In this document: in pieces, positions 1-9,585 of the stretch
How positions within the stretch are numbered: the first letter of the stretch is position 1
Layout: every line of letters begins with the position of its first letter
NCBI RefSeq assembly: GCF_001886715.1
Contig: NZ_CP018082.1
Location: forward strand, 5,332,001 to 5,396,000
From: Nocardia mangyaensis
GTDB taxonomy: Bacteria > Actinomycetota > Actinomycetes > Mycobacteriales > Mycobacteriaceae
Direction: 5' to 3'
Length of the DNA: 64,000 bases
Position numbers and translations under genes: made by a program
Notes under the pieces: model-generated
What the model saw: only the letters and a program-made list of their open reading frames with translations
The model's database searches: none
What the model was told of the DNA's origin: nothing

Positions 1-446
1 CGGCGGTGGCGATCGGCTTCGCCTTCATCTACCTGGGCCTGGGGGCGATCGCGGCGCTGGGTACCGACATCGTCGTCGGTGCGGCGCCTGCGTCGAAGTC
101 GGGTTCGGCGGCGTCGATGTCGGAGACCGTTCAGGAACTGGGCATCGCCGTCGGCGTCGCGTTGCTCGGCAGCCTCACCACCGCGATCTATCGCAACCAG
201 GTCAGCGTGCCCGAGGGGCTCTCGCCGGAATCGGCGGCCGCGCTCGAGGACAGCCTCGGCGCGGCGCTGGCCGGTGATCTACCTGCCGGAACCGTGGAGT
301 CGGCGCGGGTGGCCTTCACCACCGGCCTGAACGCGGCCGCCCTGGTCGCGGGTCTCGCCATCGCCGCCGCTACCGTGCTGTGCTTGCGCATGCTTCGCAG
401 CGTCCCCCGGCTCGGCCAGGATCAGGGCGACAAGGTCAACGTTTGA
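1..446 (+). CDS. MFS drug exporter, DHA2 type (3' end only)
   Basis: This is the C-terminal part of a membrane transporter whose start lies before the window. The visible ~148 residues hold three hydrophobic segments, near the start, around residues 45-60 and around 110-130, separated by a loop. The stretch MSETVQELGIAVGVALLGS is typical of the penultimate helices of 14-helix EmrB/QacA-type proton-driven multidrug exporters. A TetR gene begins 14 bp after the stop, the common arrangement of exporter and local repressor, so the two are probably co-transcribed. The substrate cannot be told from this fragment. Confidence 0.75.
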   Translation, partial: AVAIGFAFIYLGLGAIAALGTDIVVGAAPASKSGSAASMSETVQELGIAVGVALLGSLTTAIYRNQVSVPEGLSPESAAALEDSLGAALAGDLPAGTVESARVAFTTGLNAAALVAGLAIAAATVLCLRMLRSVPRLGQDQGDKVNV

Positions 447-460
447 GCAAGGAGGGGCGC

Positions 461-1027
461 ATGGTCGACGACGACCTCGATGAGCACGTCGACGGACGCC
501 GGGTACGCGGTGAGAAGCGGCGGGCGGAGATCATCGACGCGACCCTCGCCGTGGTCACGCGCGATGGCGCGGCGGGCGTCACCCATCGCACCGTCGCGAA
601 GCAGGCGGGCATCACCACGTCGCTGAGCACCTACTACTTCACCACGCTCGACGATCTGCTGATCGCCGCCCTGACCAGCGTCGCCGATGGGTACACCGCC
701 CGAATCCGGGGCCTCATCGACGGCGACGGCGACAAGCTGACCGGCCTGGCCGAACTGATCGCCGAGAGCGGTGGGCCCGGCCGGGATCGCGCCCTCGCCG
801 AACGTGAACTGGCGACCATGGCGGCCCGCCGACCCGCCCTGCGCCCGGTCGCGCGGCGCTGGCGCGACAACATCGCCGAGCTGGGGGCCACCCTCACCGA
901 CGACCCGCAGGCGGTCGCGGCGCTGGTCGCCGCCTCCGATGGCCTGTGCACCGCGATCCTGCTCGACAACGGTCCCGCCGGTATCGACCATCTGCGCGCG
1001 GTTCTGCACCGGGCCATCGCGAGCTGA
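461..1027 (+). CDS. TetR-family transcriptional regulator
   Basis: A 188-residue one-component repressor with an N-terminal DNA-binding domain. The helix-turn-helix region reads GAAGVTHRTVAKQAGITTS followed by LSTYYFTTLDDLL, the usual TetR recognition helix and YYF..K/DDL signature. The rest is an all-helical ligand domain of no recognisable subclass. ATG 461 is chosen because an AGGAGG-like site (GCAAGGAGGGGCGC) lies just before it; an in-frame start at 380 would run deep into the MFS gene. It is probably the local regulator of the exporter upstream. It is followed by a strong terminator. Confidence 0.85.
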   Translation: MVDDDLDEHVDGRRVRGEKRRAEIIDATLAVVTRDGAAGVTHRTVAKQAGITTSLSTYYFTTLDDLLIAALTSVADGYTARIRGLIDGDGDKLTGLAELIAESGGPGRDRALAERELATMAARRPALRPVARRWRDNIAELGATLTDDPQAVAALVAASDGLCTAILLDNGPAGIDHLRAVLHRAIAS

Positions 1028-1045
1028 TCGGACCAGACAACGCGA

Positions 1046-1075
1046 AAGGCCCGGAACCTGATGGTTCCGGGCCTT
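1046..1075. terminator. Bidirectional intrinsic terminator
   Basis: Perfect 13-bp inverted repeat AAGGCCCGGAACC / GGTTCCGGGCCTT with a TGAT loop, followed by CGTTTGT. It lies between the tetR stop and the 3' end of the opposing tRNA gene, so it can end transcription from both sides. Confidence 0.8.
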
Positions 1076-1081
1076 CGTTTG

Positions 1082-1155
1082 TAGCGGGGACAGGATTTGA
1101 ACCTGCGACCTCTGGGTTATGAGCCCAGCGAGCTACCGAGCTGCTCCACCCCGCG
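1082..1155 (-). tRNA. Initiator tRNA-fMet (CAT anticodon)
   Basis: A 74-nt cloverleaf on the minus strand that starts CGCGGGGTGGAGCAG and has anticodon CAT in the loop GGGCTCATAACCC. The three consecutive G-C pairs in the anticodon stem and an unpaired first base (C1 opposite U72) mark the initiator rather than the elongator tRNA. The T arm reads GGTTCAAATCC. No CCA is encoded; the transcript continues CAAAC. The 3' end meets the bidirectional terminator. Confidence 0.95.
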
Positions 1156-2047
<892 letters not shown>

Positions 2048-2065
2048 ACCACCCCTCCCCCTGCA

Positions 2066-2101
2066 CACGAAAGGCCCCGCCGACCGGCGGGGCCTTTCGT
2101 G
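2066..2101. terminator. Bidirectional intrinsic terminator between convergent genes
   Basis: Perfect 17-bp stem (left arm CACGAAAGGCCCCGCCG, right arm its complement) around a 2-nt centre. It lies between the rpf stop and the stop of the opposing UPF0182 gene and can end both transcripts. Confidence 0.85.
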
Positions 2102-2120
2102 TTGTCCTCGGGTGTCCGGG

Positions 2121-5117
2121 TTACCGGCCGCCCGCGTCCTGGTACGCCTTCACCGCGGCGTCCAGTTCGTCGAGCGCCCTACCGAATTCGGTGAAGTTGC
2201 CCGACTGCATCGCCGTGCGCACCGCCTCGATCTTGCGGTCGAGCTCAGCGGCCGCCGCATCCTGGCCGGTCCCACCGGTCGGTGGCGGCGTCACTCCCGG
2301 CCGACCGGTCCCGTCGTCCGGCGGAGTGGTCGTGGCAGCGCCCTGATCCACCGGCGGAGTAGGTCCGCCGCCTGGCTCCGGTTTCACCGCCGGATTCCCA
2401 CCGGACGGCGTCGCCAGCGCACCCGCACCCGGAATCACCTGGTTGAGCGCTTCGGCCAGGGTCGGCGCGTAGCCGACCTTCACACTGCCCGCGGCGTCGC
2501 GGTAACTCACCAGCACACGCAGCAGCTGCGGGAACGTCGAGGAACCCGTGTTGCGCTCGTTGTAGAACGGCTCGACGTAGAGGATGCCGCCATCGGCCAC
2601 CGGCAGGGTGAGCAGATTGCCGTAGCGGATCTTGTTCGAGTTCGAGAGCAGGGTTTTCTCGCGGGACACCGCGTCGGCGGTGGTCATCGAGTTCTGGGTC
2701 TGCTGCGGACCCTGTGTCTGCGTCTCGACCGGCAGCTGCTTCACGGTGAACTTGCCGTACCCGTCCGGGTCGGAGCGCACCGAGATGTAGGCGGAGAGGA
2801 ACTGCCTGTTGTAGCCGACCATCGCCGAGGTCAGGTTGAACACCGGCTCGTTCGTCTCCGGATCACCCAGCAGCACGTAGTACGGCGGCTGATTGAACGT
2901 GCCGCCCTCGATCGTCGGATCGCTGGGCACCGACCAGAACGCGTTGTTGGTGAAGAACTCACGCGGGTTGTCCACGTGGTACTTGGTGAGCATGTCGCGC
3001 TGCACCTTGAACAGGTCCTCCGGGTAGCGGAAGTGCGACCGCAGCTCGTCGGAGATCTCGCTCTCGTCCTTCACCGCGTCCGGGAAAACCCCGCGCCAGG
3101 CCTTGAGCACCGGGTCGGTGGTGTCGGTCTCGTACAGGGTGACGGTGCCGTCGTAGGCGTCGACGGTGGCCTTCACCGAGTTACGGATGTAGCTGACCTC
3201 CTTGCGGGGGATCACCCGGCCGGTCCGCTGATCGATGCTGTCCTCGACCGCGCCGTCGAGCGAGGTCCGCTGCGCGTAGGGGTACTTCTCCAGCGTGGTG
3301 TAGGCATCGACGATCCAGACGATCCGCTGGTCGACGACCGCCGGGTAGGCGTTGCCATCGGCGGTCAGCCAGGGCGCGACCTTCTGCACCCGGTCGCGCG
3401 GGCCACGGTTGAACAGGATCTTGGAGTCCGCGCTGATCGCCGAGGAGAACAGGATGTTGCGCTCGGCGTACTTGGCCGCGAAGGCCAACCGGTTGAACCA
3501 GTTGCCGATCGGCACACCGCCGCTGCCGCTGTAGGTGTACTGCGCGGTGTCGGAGTCGTATTCGCGCGGCGCCTGGCCCTCGGCGGTGCCGACGATCGCG
3601 TAGTCGGGATCGGTCTGCGCGATCAGCTCACCGAAGTAGATGCGCGGCTGCTCGACCTTGATCTGCTGGTCGTCGATGTCGGTGAACAGATCGCTCACCA
3701 TGAACAGCGGATAACCCGAGTCACTGCCGCCCGCGGCGCTCTGCGCGTCGGACTGCGGCTTGTTCACCCGGTTGGCGGGCGCGGCGACGAAGCCGTTGCC
3801 GTGGGTGTAGACGGTGTGCTGGTTGATCCAGTCCCGCTGGTTGCCCGAGAGCGCGGCCGGCTGCAGCTCACGCGCGGCGACGATGTAGTCCTGGACATCG
3901 CCGTTGAGGTTGTAGCGGTCGATGTCGAGGGCCTCGGGGAAGCCGTAGAAGTTCTTGCGCTGCTGGAGCTGGGTGAACGTGGCCGAGAGGATGTTCGGGT
4001 CGAGCAGTCGGGCATTGCCGATGGTGGCCGCGTCCGCGGGCACGTCGAGCGGGCTCTTGCTGCTCTCGCCCTTGTAGGGCTCGTATTCGACCTTGTCGTC
4101 GGTTATCCCGAACGCCTGTCGGGTCGCCAGGATGTTGCGTTCGATGTATGGACTCTCCTTCTCGGCGGCGTTGGGACGCACCGAGAACTGCTCGACCACC
4201 ATCGGCCACACCGCGCCGACCAGGATCGACGACAGCACCAGCAGCGCCGCCGCCATCGCGGGCACCCGCAGATCGCGCAACACGATCCCGGCGAAGAACG
4301 CGACAGCGCAGATCACCGCGATCGCGAGCAGGATCAGCTTGGCCGGCAGCACCGCGTTGATGTCGGTGAACGACGGACCGCCGAAGGTGGGCTCCTTGCG
4401 GGTGCTCGACAGCAGGTCGTACCGGTCGAACCAGTAGGCCACCGCCTTGAGCAGCACGAAGACACCGGCCAAGATCGCGAGCTGAACACGGGCGGCCCGG
4501 GTCAGTGTGCCCTCGCGCCCGGCGAGGCGCAGGCCGCCGAATACGTAGTGGGTCACCATGTTCGCGAAGAACGCGATCACCACGGCGACGAACAGCCAGG
4601 TCAGCACCATCCGGTAGAACGGCAGGTCGAAGGCGTAGAAGCCGACGTCGAGGTTGAACTGCGGGTCCCTCTCGCCGAACTCACCGCCGTGCAGGAACAT
4701 CTGCAGAGTCGCCCAATTCGACTGCGCGACGAGCCCGGACAGCAGGCCCAGCAGCACCGGGATACCGATGCCGAACACGCGCAGCTTGCTCATCACGGTG
4801 GTGCGATAGCGCGCGATCGGATCGTTGGGCCCGGCGACGGGCACGAACACCGGCCGCGACCGGTAGGCCAGCAGCAGCGCCGCCCACACGACCAGGCCGA
4901 TGAACAGCGCCACGACGACGAACAGGATCAGCCGCGTGCGCAACACTCCCAGATACACACTGCGGTAACCGACCTCGCCGAACCACAACCAGTTCGTGTA
5001 CGCGTCGGTGAATCGGGGCCCGAGCAGCAACAGCGCCGCGAGGACGACTGATGCCACCAGCAGCACACGGCTGCGTCGGGACAACGAAGGTAAGCCGGTG
5101 GGGGGCCGCATGCCCAC
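2121..5117 (-). CDS. UPF0182 family large membrane protein (Rv3193c-like)
   Basis: About 998 residues. The N-terminal third has around seven transmembrane segments, beginning LLVASVVLAALLLLGPRF, then a large extracytoplasmic domain with the family stretch YIERNILATRQAFGI, and a Pro/Gly/Thr-rich tail ending in a short charged helix. The function of UPF0182 is unknown; it is conserved across Actinobacteria and is found beside the PDZ-Lon protease as here. GTG 5117 is preferred because GGGAGAG lies 7 nt before it; ATG 5111 is the alternative. The start is far from the neighbouring PPA1309 gene, which is transcribed divergently. Confidence 0.9.
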   Translation of the reverse strand: MGMRPPTGLPSLSRRSRVLLVASVVLAALLLLGPRFTDAYTNWLWFGEVGYRSVYLGVLRTRLILFVVVALFIGLVVWAALLLAYRSRPVFVPVAGPNDPIARYRTTVMSKLRVFGIGIPVLLGLLSGLVAQSNWATLQMFLHGGEFGERDPQFNLDVGFYAFDLPFYRMVLTWLFVAVVIAFFANMVTHYVFGGLRLAGREGTLTRAARVQLAILAGVFVLLKAVAYWFDRYDLLSSTRKEPTFGGPSFTDINAVLPAKLILLAIAVICAVAFFAGIVLRDLRVPAMAAALLVLSSILVGAVWPMVVEQFSVRPNAAEKESPYIERNILATRQAFGITDDKVEYEPYKGESSKSPLDVPADAATIGNARLLDPNILSATFTQLQQRKNFYGFPEALDIDRYNLNGDVQDYIVAARELQPAALSGNQRDWINQHTVYTHGNGFVAAPANRVNKPQSDAQSAAGGSDSGYPLFMVSDLFTDIDDQQIKVEQPRIYFGELIAQTDPDYAIVGTAEGQAPREYDSDTAQYTYSGSGGVPIGNWFNRLAFAAKYAERNILFSSAISADSKILFNRGPRDRVQKVAPWLTADGNAYPAVVDQRIVWIVDAYTTLEKYPYAQRTSLDGAVEDSIDQRTGRVIPRKEVSYIRNSVKATVDAYDGTVTLYETDTTDPVLKAWRGVFPDAVKDESEISDELRSHFRYPEDLFKVQRDMLTKYHVDNPREFFTNNAFWSVPSDPTIEGGTFNQPPYYVLLGDPETNEPVFNLTSAMVGYNRQFLSAYISVRSDPDGYGKFTVKQLPVETQTQGPQQTQNSMTTADAVSREKTLLSNSNKIRYGNLLTLPVADGGILYVEPFYNERNTGSSTFPQLLRVLVSYRDAAGSVKVGYAPTLAEALNQVIPGAGALATPSGGNPAVKPEPGGGPTPPVDQGAATTTPPDDGTGRPGVTPPPTGGTGQDAAAAELDRKIEAVRTAMQSGNFTEFGRALDELDAAVKAYQDAGGR

Positions 5118-5275
5118 GGTGCCACTCTCCCAGAGTCCAGCGGCAACCACGCCGGTGATCGGCGCAACGACCGCAGTCGAATGTTGCGGTAGGTCCGGAA
5201 TCGGACCGTTGGCGCCCACTCTACGGAAATCGGACACTGCGCAAGCGGCGGGGCCGAAAATGATTGGATGGAGGG

Positions 5276-5854
5276 GTGACCGATGACCAGCACGCCGAAG
5301 TCGTCCTCGCCCGCTGTGTGCGCGAGGTCGTCGAGTTCGCCGACGCCGACGGGTGGGGCAATCCGCCACAGATGTTCGCGTTGGTTCCGACCGCCGACCT
5401 GGTCGCGGCCGAACCCGGTCTGCTCGATCAACTCGACGACGGCAGCGAACTCACCCCCATCGCCCAGGACGCCTTCCCCGACGACATCGCGGGGGGTTCG
5501 ATGGCGATGGACGAGTTCCTCGCCACCACCACCTGGCCGCCCGCGGTGCAGGGGTGCGTACTGGTCCAGGAGATCGTGGTGCTGCCGCCCGACGCCGAGA
5601 GCGATCTGGACGAGGCCCTGGTTCCGTTGCTCGCCGACGACGATGCCGCCGACGCGGCCGGGCGCGCGGCGGCCCATGCCCACCCCGGCCGCCGCGACGC
5701 CCGGCTCATCGCGGGCGTGCTGCGCCACGGCACGTCGCTGTGCCTGCTGCAGATCCGGCCCGAGGACGACGACGGTTTCGGTGAGCTGGACCTGCGCACC
5801 TACCCCAACCTGGCGCCCGGCCTGGTCGAGGCCCTGCACCACACGCTGGAGTGA
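5276..5854 (+). CDS. PPA1309 family protein, function unknown
   Basis: An acidic cytosolic protein of 192 residues. It is recognised by its position (between UPF0182 and the PDZ-Lon protease) and by conserved stretches: NPPQMFALVPTADL, PAVQGCVLVQEIVVLPP and HPGRRDARLIAGVLRHG. No catalytic motif, signal peptide or membrane segment is visible. The start is unsure: GTG 5276 has GGAGG almost touching it, and TTG 5264 is the alternative. It ends 9 bp before the stop of the convergent PDZ-Lon gene, with no clear terminator between them. Confidence 0.8.
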   Translation: MTDDQHAEVVLARCVREVVEFADADGWGNPPQMFALVPTADLVAAEPGLLDQLDDGSELTPIAQDAFPDDIAGGSMAMDEFLATTTWPPAVQGCVLVQEIVVLPPDAESDLDEALVPLLADDDAADAAGRAAAHAHPGRRDARLIAGVLRHGTSLCLLQIRPEDDDGFGELDLRTYPNLAPGLVEALHHTLE

Positions 5855-5863
5855 CTGGAGTGA

Positions 5864-6889
5864 TCAGCCGCAGCTGACAGCCTCGCGGCCGGCGTCGATG
5901 TCGGCCAGCGCGGTGATGGCGCTGTCGAGGGTGTCGACCTTCACCAACCGCAGGCCCTCCGGCGCGCGCTGACGGGCCTCGTTGCAGTTGTCCGCGGGGA
6001 CCAGGAAGGTCTCCGCGCCCGCCTCGCGCGCGGCGATCATCTTGTACTGGATGCCGCCGATCGGGCCGACCTTGCCCTCCTGGTCGATGGTGCCGGTACC
6101 GGCGACGAACCGGCCGCCGTTGAGTTCGCCGGGCGAGAGCTTGTCGATCAGCGCGAGGCTGAACATCAGCCCGGCCGACGGTCCGCCGATGTCGGCGAGG
6201 TTGAACTCGACCTGCAGCGGCGGTCGGCCGCCCTCGCCCGGGGTGAGGCCGAGGTAGCCCTTGGCCGGGTCGTCCGGGCGGGCGGCGAGGGTGATCGGGG
6301 CGGTCTGCTCGGCGTCCCCGCGGCGGTAGCCGACCGAGATGGTGGTACCGGGGCTCTTGGTGGCCACGAGGTCGACGACGTCCTTGGGCGTGGTGATCGG
6401 CGTGCCATCGATGCTGATCAGCTCGTCGCCCTCGGCCAGGACGTCCTTGGCCGGGCCCTCGTCCCCGAGGCCGCGGACCAGCACCACGGTCGGCAGCTTC
6501 AGGAAGTGCAGCGCGGCGACCTCGGCGTCGCTCTCGGAGTCCTTGAATTCCTGCTGATTGGACTTGTCGACCTCCTCGCGCGACACGCCGGGCGGGTACA
6601 CCTCGGCGCGCGGCACGAGGCCGTGCTCGCCGCTGACCCAGAACCCGAAAGCCTCGAACAGATTCAGCCCGTCGCGCACCGACACGGTGGTCATGTTGAG
6701 CTGTCCGGTCGTCGGATCCACCGGCGCTCCGGTGACATCGACCACCTCCTTGCCATCGACCTGACCGAGGGTGTCGAAGGTCGGGCCGGGCCCGAGCGCG
6801 ACGAACGGCACAGTGACCACGCTGCCGACCACGCCGAGCACGAGCACGGGAACCAGGGCGACGATCAGGGTGAGGATCCGACGATTCAC
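5864..6889 (-). CDS. Membrane-anchored PDZ-Lon (S16) serine protease, Rv3194c-like
   Basis: A 341-residue protein. An N-terminal signal anchor (about residues 4-32) puts the rest outside the membrane. A PDZ domain covers about 135-200 (GDELISIDGTPITTPKDVV), and a Lon-type proteolytic domain about 225-340. The Ser-Lys dyad is visible: Ser238 in GGPSAGLMF and Lys283 in GGIQYKMIAA. There is no ATPase domain, so unlike cytosolic Lon it needs no ATP. The substrate is unknown. GTG 6889 gives VNRRILTLIVALVP, which matches the start usual in the family; GTG 6898 is also possible. Confidence 0.9.
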   Translation of the reverse strand: MNRRILTLIVALVPVLVLGVVGSVVTVPFVALGPGPTFDTLGQVDGKEVVDVTGAPVDPTTGQLNMTTVSVRDGLNLFEAFGFWVSGEHGLVPRAEVYPPGVSREEVDKSNQQEFKDSESDAEVAALHFLKLPTVVLVRGLGDEGPAKDVLAEGDELISIDGTPITTPKDVVDLVATKSPGTTISVGYRRGDAEQTAPITLAARPDDPAKGYLGLTPGEGGRPPLQVEFNLADIGGPSAGLMFSLALIDKLSPGELNGGRFVAGTGTIDQEGKVGPIGGIQYKMIAAREAGAETFLVPADNCNEARQRAPEGLRLVKVDTLDSAITALADIDAGREAVSCG

Positions 6890-7016
6890 TCGGACCACAG
6901 TAGTGATCAGGTGCCGTGACCGACCGCAGTGGCACGCATTTGCGCCGCGCGTGCTGTCGGCGATTTCGCGATGCGCGAACACCGTCGACCCGGCGGTCCC
7001 GCGTAACGTAAGAGGT

Positions 7017-8432
7017 ATGAGCGATCTCCCCTTCGGCTTCTCGAACCGCGACGACGACGAGTCCGGCAAGCGTCGCGACGAGGCGAACGGACCCGGCGGA
7101 ACCGATCCGTTCGGTTTCGGAACGGGCGGCGCGGGCGGTTTCGATCCCTCGCAGCTCGGTCAGATGCTGACTCAGCTCGGGCAGATGATCAGTGGGATGG
7201 GTCAGGGCATGGGTCCGGGCGGCGCGCAGGCGGGCCCGGTCAACTATGACGTGGCCAAGCGGCTGGCCCGCCAGCAGCTCGGCGCGACGGTCGCCCCGAT
7301 CACGGCGCGTACGACCACCGCGGTGACCGATGCCGCGCACCTGGCCGAACTGTGGCTCGATGGCGCCACCGTGCTGCCCGCCGGCGCCACCAGGACGGTC
7401 GCCTGGACTCCCAACGACTGGATCGAAGAGACCCTGCCCACCTGGAAGCGGCTCTGTGATCCGGTGGCCGAGCAGATCTCGGGCATGTGGACCGCGCAGT
7501 TGCCCGAGGAGGCCAAGCAGTTCGCCGGGCCGATGGTCGGCATGCTCGGGCAGATGGGCGGACTCGCCTTCGGTTCCCAGCTCGGCCAGGCGCTCGGACA
7601 GCTGGCCAAAGAGGTCCTGACCTCCACCGATATCGGTCTGCCACTGGGCCCGGCCGGTACCGCCGCGCTGCTGCCGACCGCCATCTCGGCCTTCAGCGAG
7701 GGACTCGAGCAGCCCGAGAGCGAGATCATGGTGTTCCTCGCGGCCCGTGAGGCCGCCCACCAGCGCCTGTTCGCGCACGTCCCGTGGCTGCGGCAGCAGG
7801 TGCTCGGCGCGGTCGAGGATTACGCTCGCGGGATCAAGATGGACTTCTCCGCGCTGGAGGAAGCCGCGCAGAACATCGACCCGATGTCGCTGAGCGATCC
7901 GTCCAAGCTGGAGGAACTGCTCTCGCAGGGCACCTTCGAACCGCAGACCACGCCCGAGCAGAAGGCCGCGCTCGAGCGGCTCGAGACCCTGCTCGCGCTG
8001 ATCGAGGGCTGGGTCGACGTCGTGGTCAGCGATGCTGTCGGCGAGCGGCTGCCCGGCGCCAGCGCGCTGTCGGAGACGCTGCGCCGCCGCCGCGCGACCG
8101 GCGGACCGGCCGAGCAGACCTTCGCGACCCTGGTCGGTCTGGAACTGCGGCCGCGCAAGGTCCGCGAAGCCTCGGCACTGTGGCGGCGACTGAGCACCGA
8201 CGCGGGGATGGACCGGCGCGACGGCATCTGGGCGCACCCGGACCTGCTGCCCGATTCCAGCGACCTCGACTCCCCCGCCGGGTTCATCGACTCCGTGATC
8301 GGCGGTGGCACCGGCGCTTTCGACGATCCGATGGCCCAACTCGCCGAGACCGAGGCCCGCGAACGCGACGAGCGCGGCACGTCGGATTCCGACTCCGATA
8401 CCGACCCGGACAGCGGCACCGACCGCCCCTGA
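7017..8432 (+). CDS. Zincin-like DUF2342 protein (Rv3195-like)
   Basis: A 471-residue cytosolic protein. A Gly/Gln-rich N-terminal part (GQMLTQLGQMISGMGQGMG) precedes the DUF2342 'Zincin_2' domain. The putative metal site is the helix LAAREAAHQRLFAHVPWL, which carries E-A-A-H rather than a classical HExxH, so protease activity is a family assumption. The C-terminus is acidic and Asp/Ser-rich. A TAACGT box at 7004-7009 close to ATG 7017 suggests a nearly leaderless transcript. It runs divergently from the PDZ-Lon gene and co-directionally with the next two genes, as in Rv3195-Rv3197. Confidence 0.85.
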   Translation: MSDLPFGFSNRDDDESGKRRDEANGPGGTDPFGFGTGGAGGFDPSQLGQMLTQLGQMISGMGQGMGPGGAQAGPVNYDVAKRLARQQLGATVAPITARTTTAVTDAAHLAELWLDGATVLPAGATRTVAWTPNDWIEETLPTWKRLCDPVAEQISGMWTAQLPEEAKQFAGPMVGMLGQMGGLAFGSQLGQALGQLAKEVLTSTDIGLPLGPAGTAALLPTAISAFSEGLEQPESEIMVFLAAREAAHQRLFAHVPWLRQQVLGAVEDYARGIKMDFSALEEAAQNIDPMSLSDPSKLEELLSQGTFEPQTTPEQKAALERLETLLALIEGWVDVVVSDAVGERLPGASALSETLRRRRATGGPAEQTFATLVGLELRPRKVREASALWRRLSTDAGMDRRDGIWAHPDLLPDSSDLDSPAGFIDSVIGGGTGAFDDPMAQLAETEARERDERGTSDSDSDTDPDSGTDRP

Positions 8433-8571
8433 TCCAGCCTGTCCACCCCGGTCCGCGAGAAATCGCGGTTCGTGGTGCGCGACACGCCGACACGGCTCGA
8501 ATCCCGGCAAGGAATGTGGCGACGACGGGCGGTACACCGGCTGTTCACAGTTCGACCTCACCTCGCCGACA

Positions 8572-8605
8572 CGCCGAAAGCCTGTGGACAACCAGCCTTT
8601 CGGCG
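8572..8605 (+). repeat. Hairpin upstream of the cyclodehydratase-like gene
   Basis: Near-perfect 13-bp inverted repeat (CGCCGAAAGCCTG with CAGCCTTTCGGCG, one mismatch) around an 8-nt loop in the 209-bp gap after the zincin-like gene. There is no T tract, so it may be a weak terminator of the upstream transcript or a structure in the gap. Confidence 0.45.
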
Positions 8606-8629
8606 GACGTCCCGGTAGCACTCACTGCC

Positions 8630-8635
8630 GATACT
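8630..8635 (+). promoter_or_regulatory. Candidate -10 box for a leaderless transcript
   Basis: GATACT ends 6 bp before ATG 8642, so transcription would start at or next to the A of the ATG. No Shine-Dalgarno site is visible, which fits leaderless initiation, common in Actinobacteria. No convincing -35 is seen. Confidence 0.35.
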
Positions 8636-8641
8636 TCAGGC

Positions 8642-9526
8642 ATGACGACCACGACGCCGCTCCGCGGCCCGATGCTCCATCCGCGGGTGATCACCTTGGT
8701 TCGCCCGTCGGGCACGGTCCAGCTGGGCTGGGACCCCGAACGCGCGCTCCTGCTCGAAACCCACGAACTCGACACGCGCACGGTGCTCGCGTTCCTGCGG
8801 CTGCTCGACGGACTACAGTCGCGACCGCAGATCATCTGGCGGGCGGGCGAATTCGGGATCACTCCCGAGCGCACCGGCACCCTGCTCGCCGCGATCGAGG
8901 CGGCGGGCCTGCTGCTCGAACCCGAACGCGGGCACGGCCGGATCCGGGCGATCACGGTGCACGGCCTCGGCCCGCTCTCGGACGCGGTGTCGATCGGCCT
9001 GCGACGCATGGGCCTTCGGCCCGCGCGTTCCCGTCCGCATCGCCGGGATGCGCTGGTGGCCGCCACGAAGTGCGATCTGATCGTGCTCGCCGACGCGCTG
9101 ATGATCGATCCACGACTCTCGGTGGACCTGGTGTTGCGCCGGATTCCGCATCTACCCGTCCGGGTGCGTGACGGTGTGGGGGTGGTCGGGCCCCTCGTCC
9201 TGCCGGGCGAGACCAGCTGTCTGCGCTGTGCCGACCTGACCCGCGCCGGATTCGACGCCGACTGGCCACACCTGGCGGCACAGCTGCTCGGACGCACCGG
9301 GCACGCGTCCCCGGCGGGTGTCGCGGCCACGGCGGCGCTGGCCATGGGCGAGTTGGAGGCGATCGTCGCGTGCTCCCCGCGCCGGCGCCCCGGCACGCTC
9401 GACGCCACCGTGGAATTGGACCTCGACACCCATCAGGTGCAGCGGCGACCCTGGCCGCCACACCCGGAGTGCGGGTGCCGCACGCTGACTCCGCGGGCCT
9501 CGCAGACCTCGGAGGCGGCCGGATGA
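8642..9526 (+). CDS. Cyclodehydratase/TOMM leader-binding type protein (Rv3196-like)
   Basis: A 294-residue cytosolic protein related to the C/ocin-ThiF-like partner proteins of thiazole/oxazole-modified microcin (TOMM) synthetases. The N-terminal ~90 residues may form a small winged-helix leader-binding fold. A Rossmann-like ThiF remnant follows. The family signature is VGVVGPLVLPGETSCLRCADL, with a first CxxC, and a late RRPWPPHPECGC with a CxC, probably a structural zinc. There is no nearby YcaO gene or evident precursor peptide, so its real partner is unknown. It lies between the zincin-like and ABC1 kinase genes, an order kept in mycobacteria, which argues for a housekeeping rather than a peptide-antibiotic role. 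Confidence 0.7.
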   Translation: MTTTTPLRGPMLHPRVITLVRPSGTVQLGWDPERALLLETHELDTRTVLAFLRLLDGLQSRPQIIWRAGEFGITPERTGTLLAAIEAAGLLLEPERGHGRIRAITVHGLGPLSDAVSIGLRRMGLRPARSRPHRRDALVAATKCDLIVLADALMIDPRLSVDLVLRRIPHLPVRVRDGVGVVGPLVLPGETSCLRCADLTRAGFDADWPHLAAQLLGRTGHASPAGVAATAALAMGELEAIVACSPRRRPGTLDATVELDLDTHQVQRRPWPPHPECGCRTLTPRASQTSEAAG

Positions 9527-9585
9527 GCGCCCGGTGTGAGCATTCCCATGGCACACAGGCCCCTGATTCGGCCATGATGGGTAAC

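Noticed and set aside
2112..5051. A 979-codon ORF on the plus strand opposite UPF0182
   Set aside because: It is the antisense frame of a GC-rich gene with many Arg, Val and Gly codons and no domain. UPF0182 has clear membrane segments and family motifs.
5706..8621. A 971-codon minus-strand ORF across the Lon and zincin genes
   Set aside because: It runs in the wrong frame through two genes that have motifs in their own frames.
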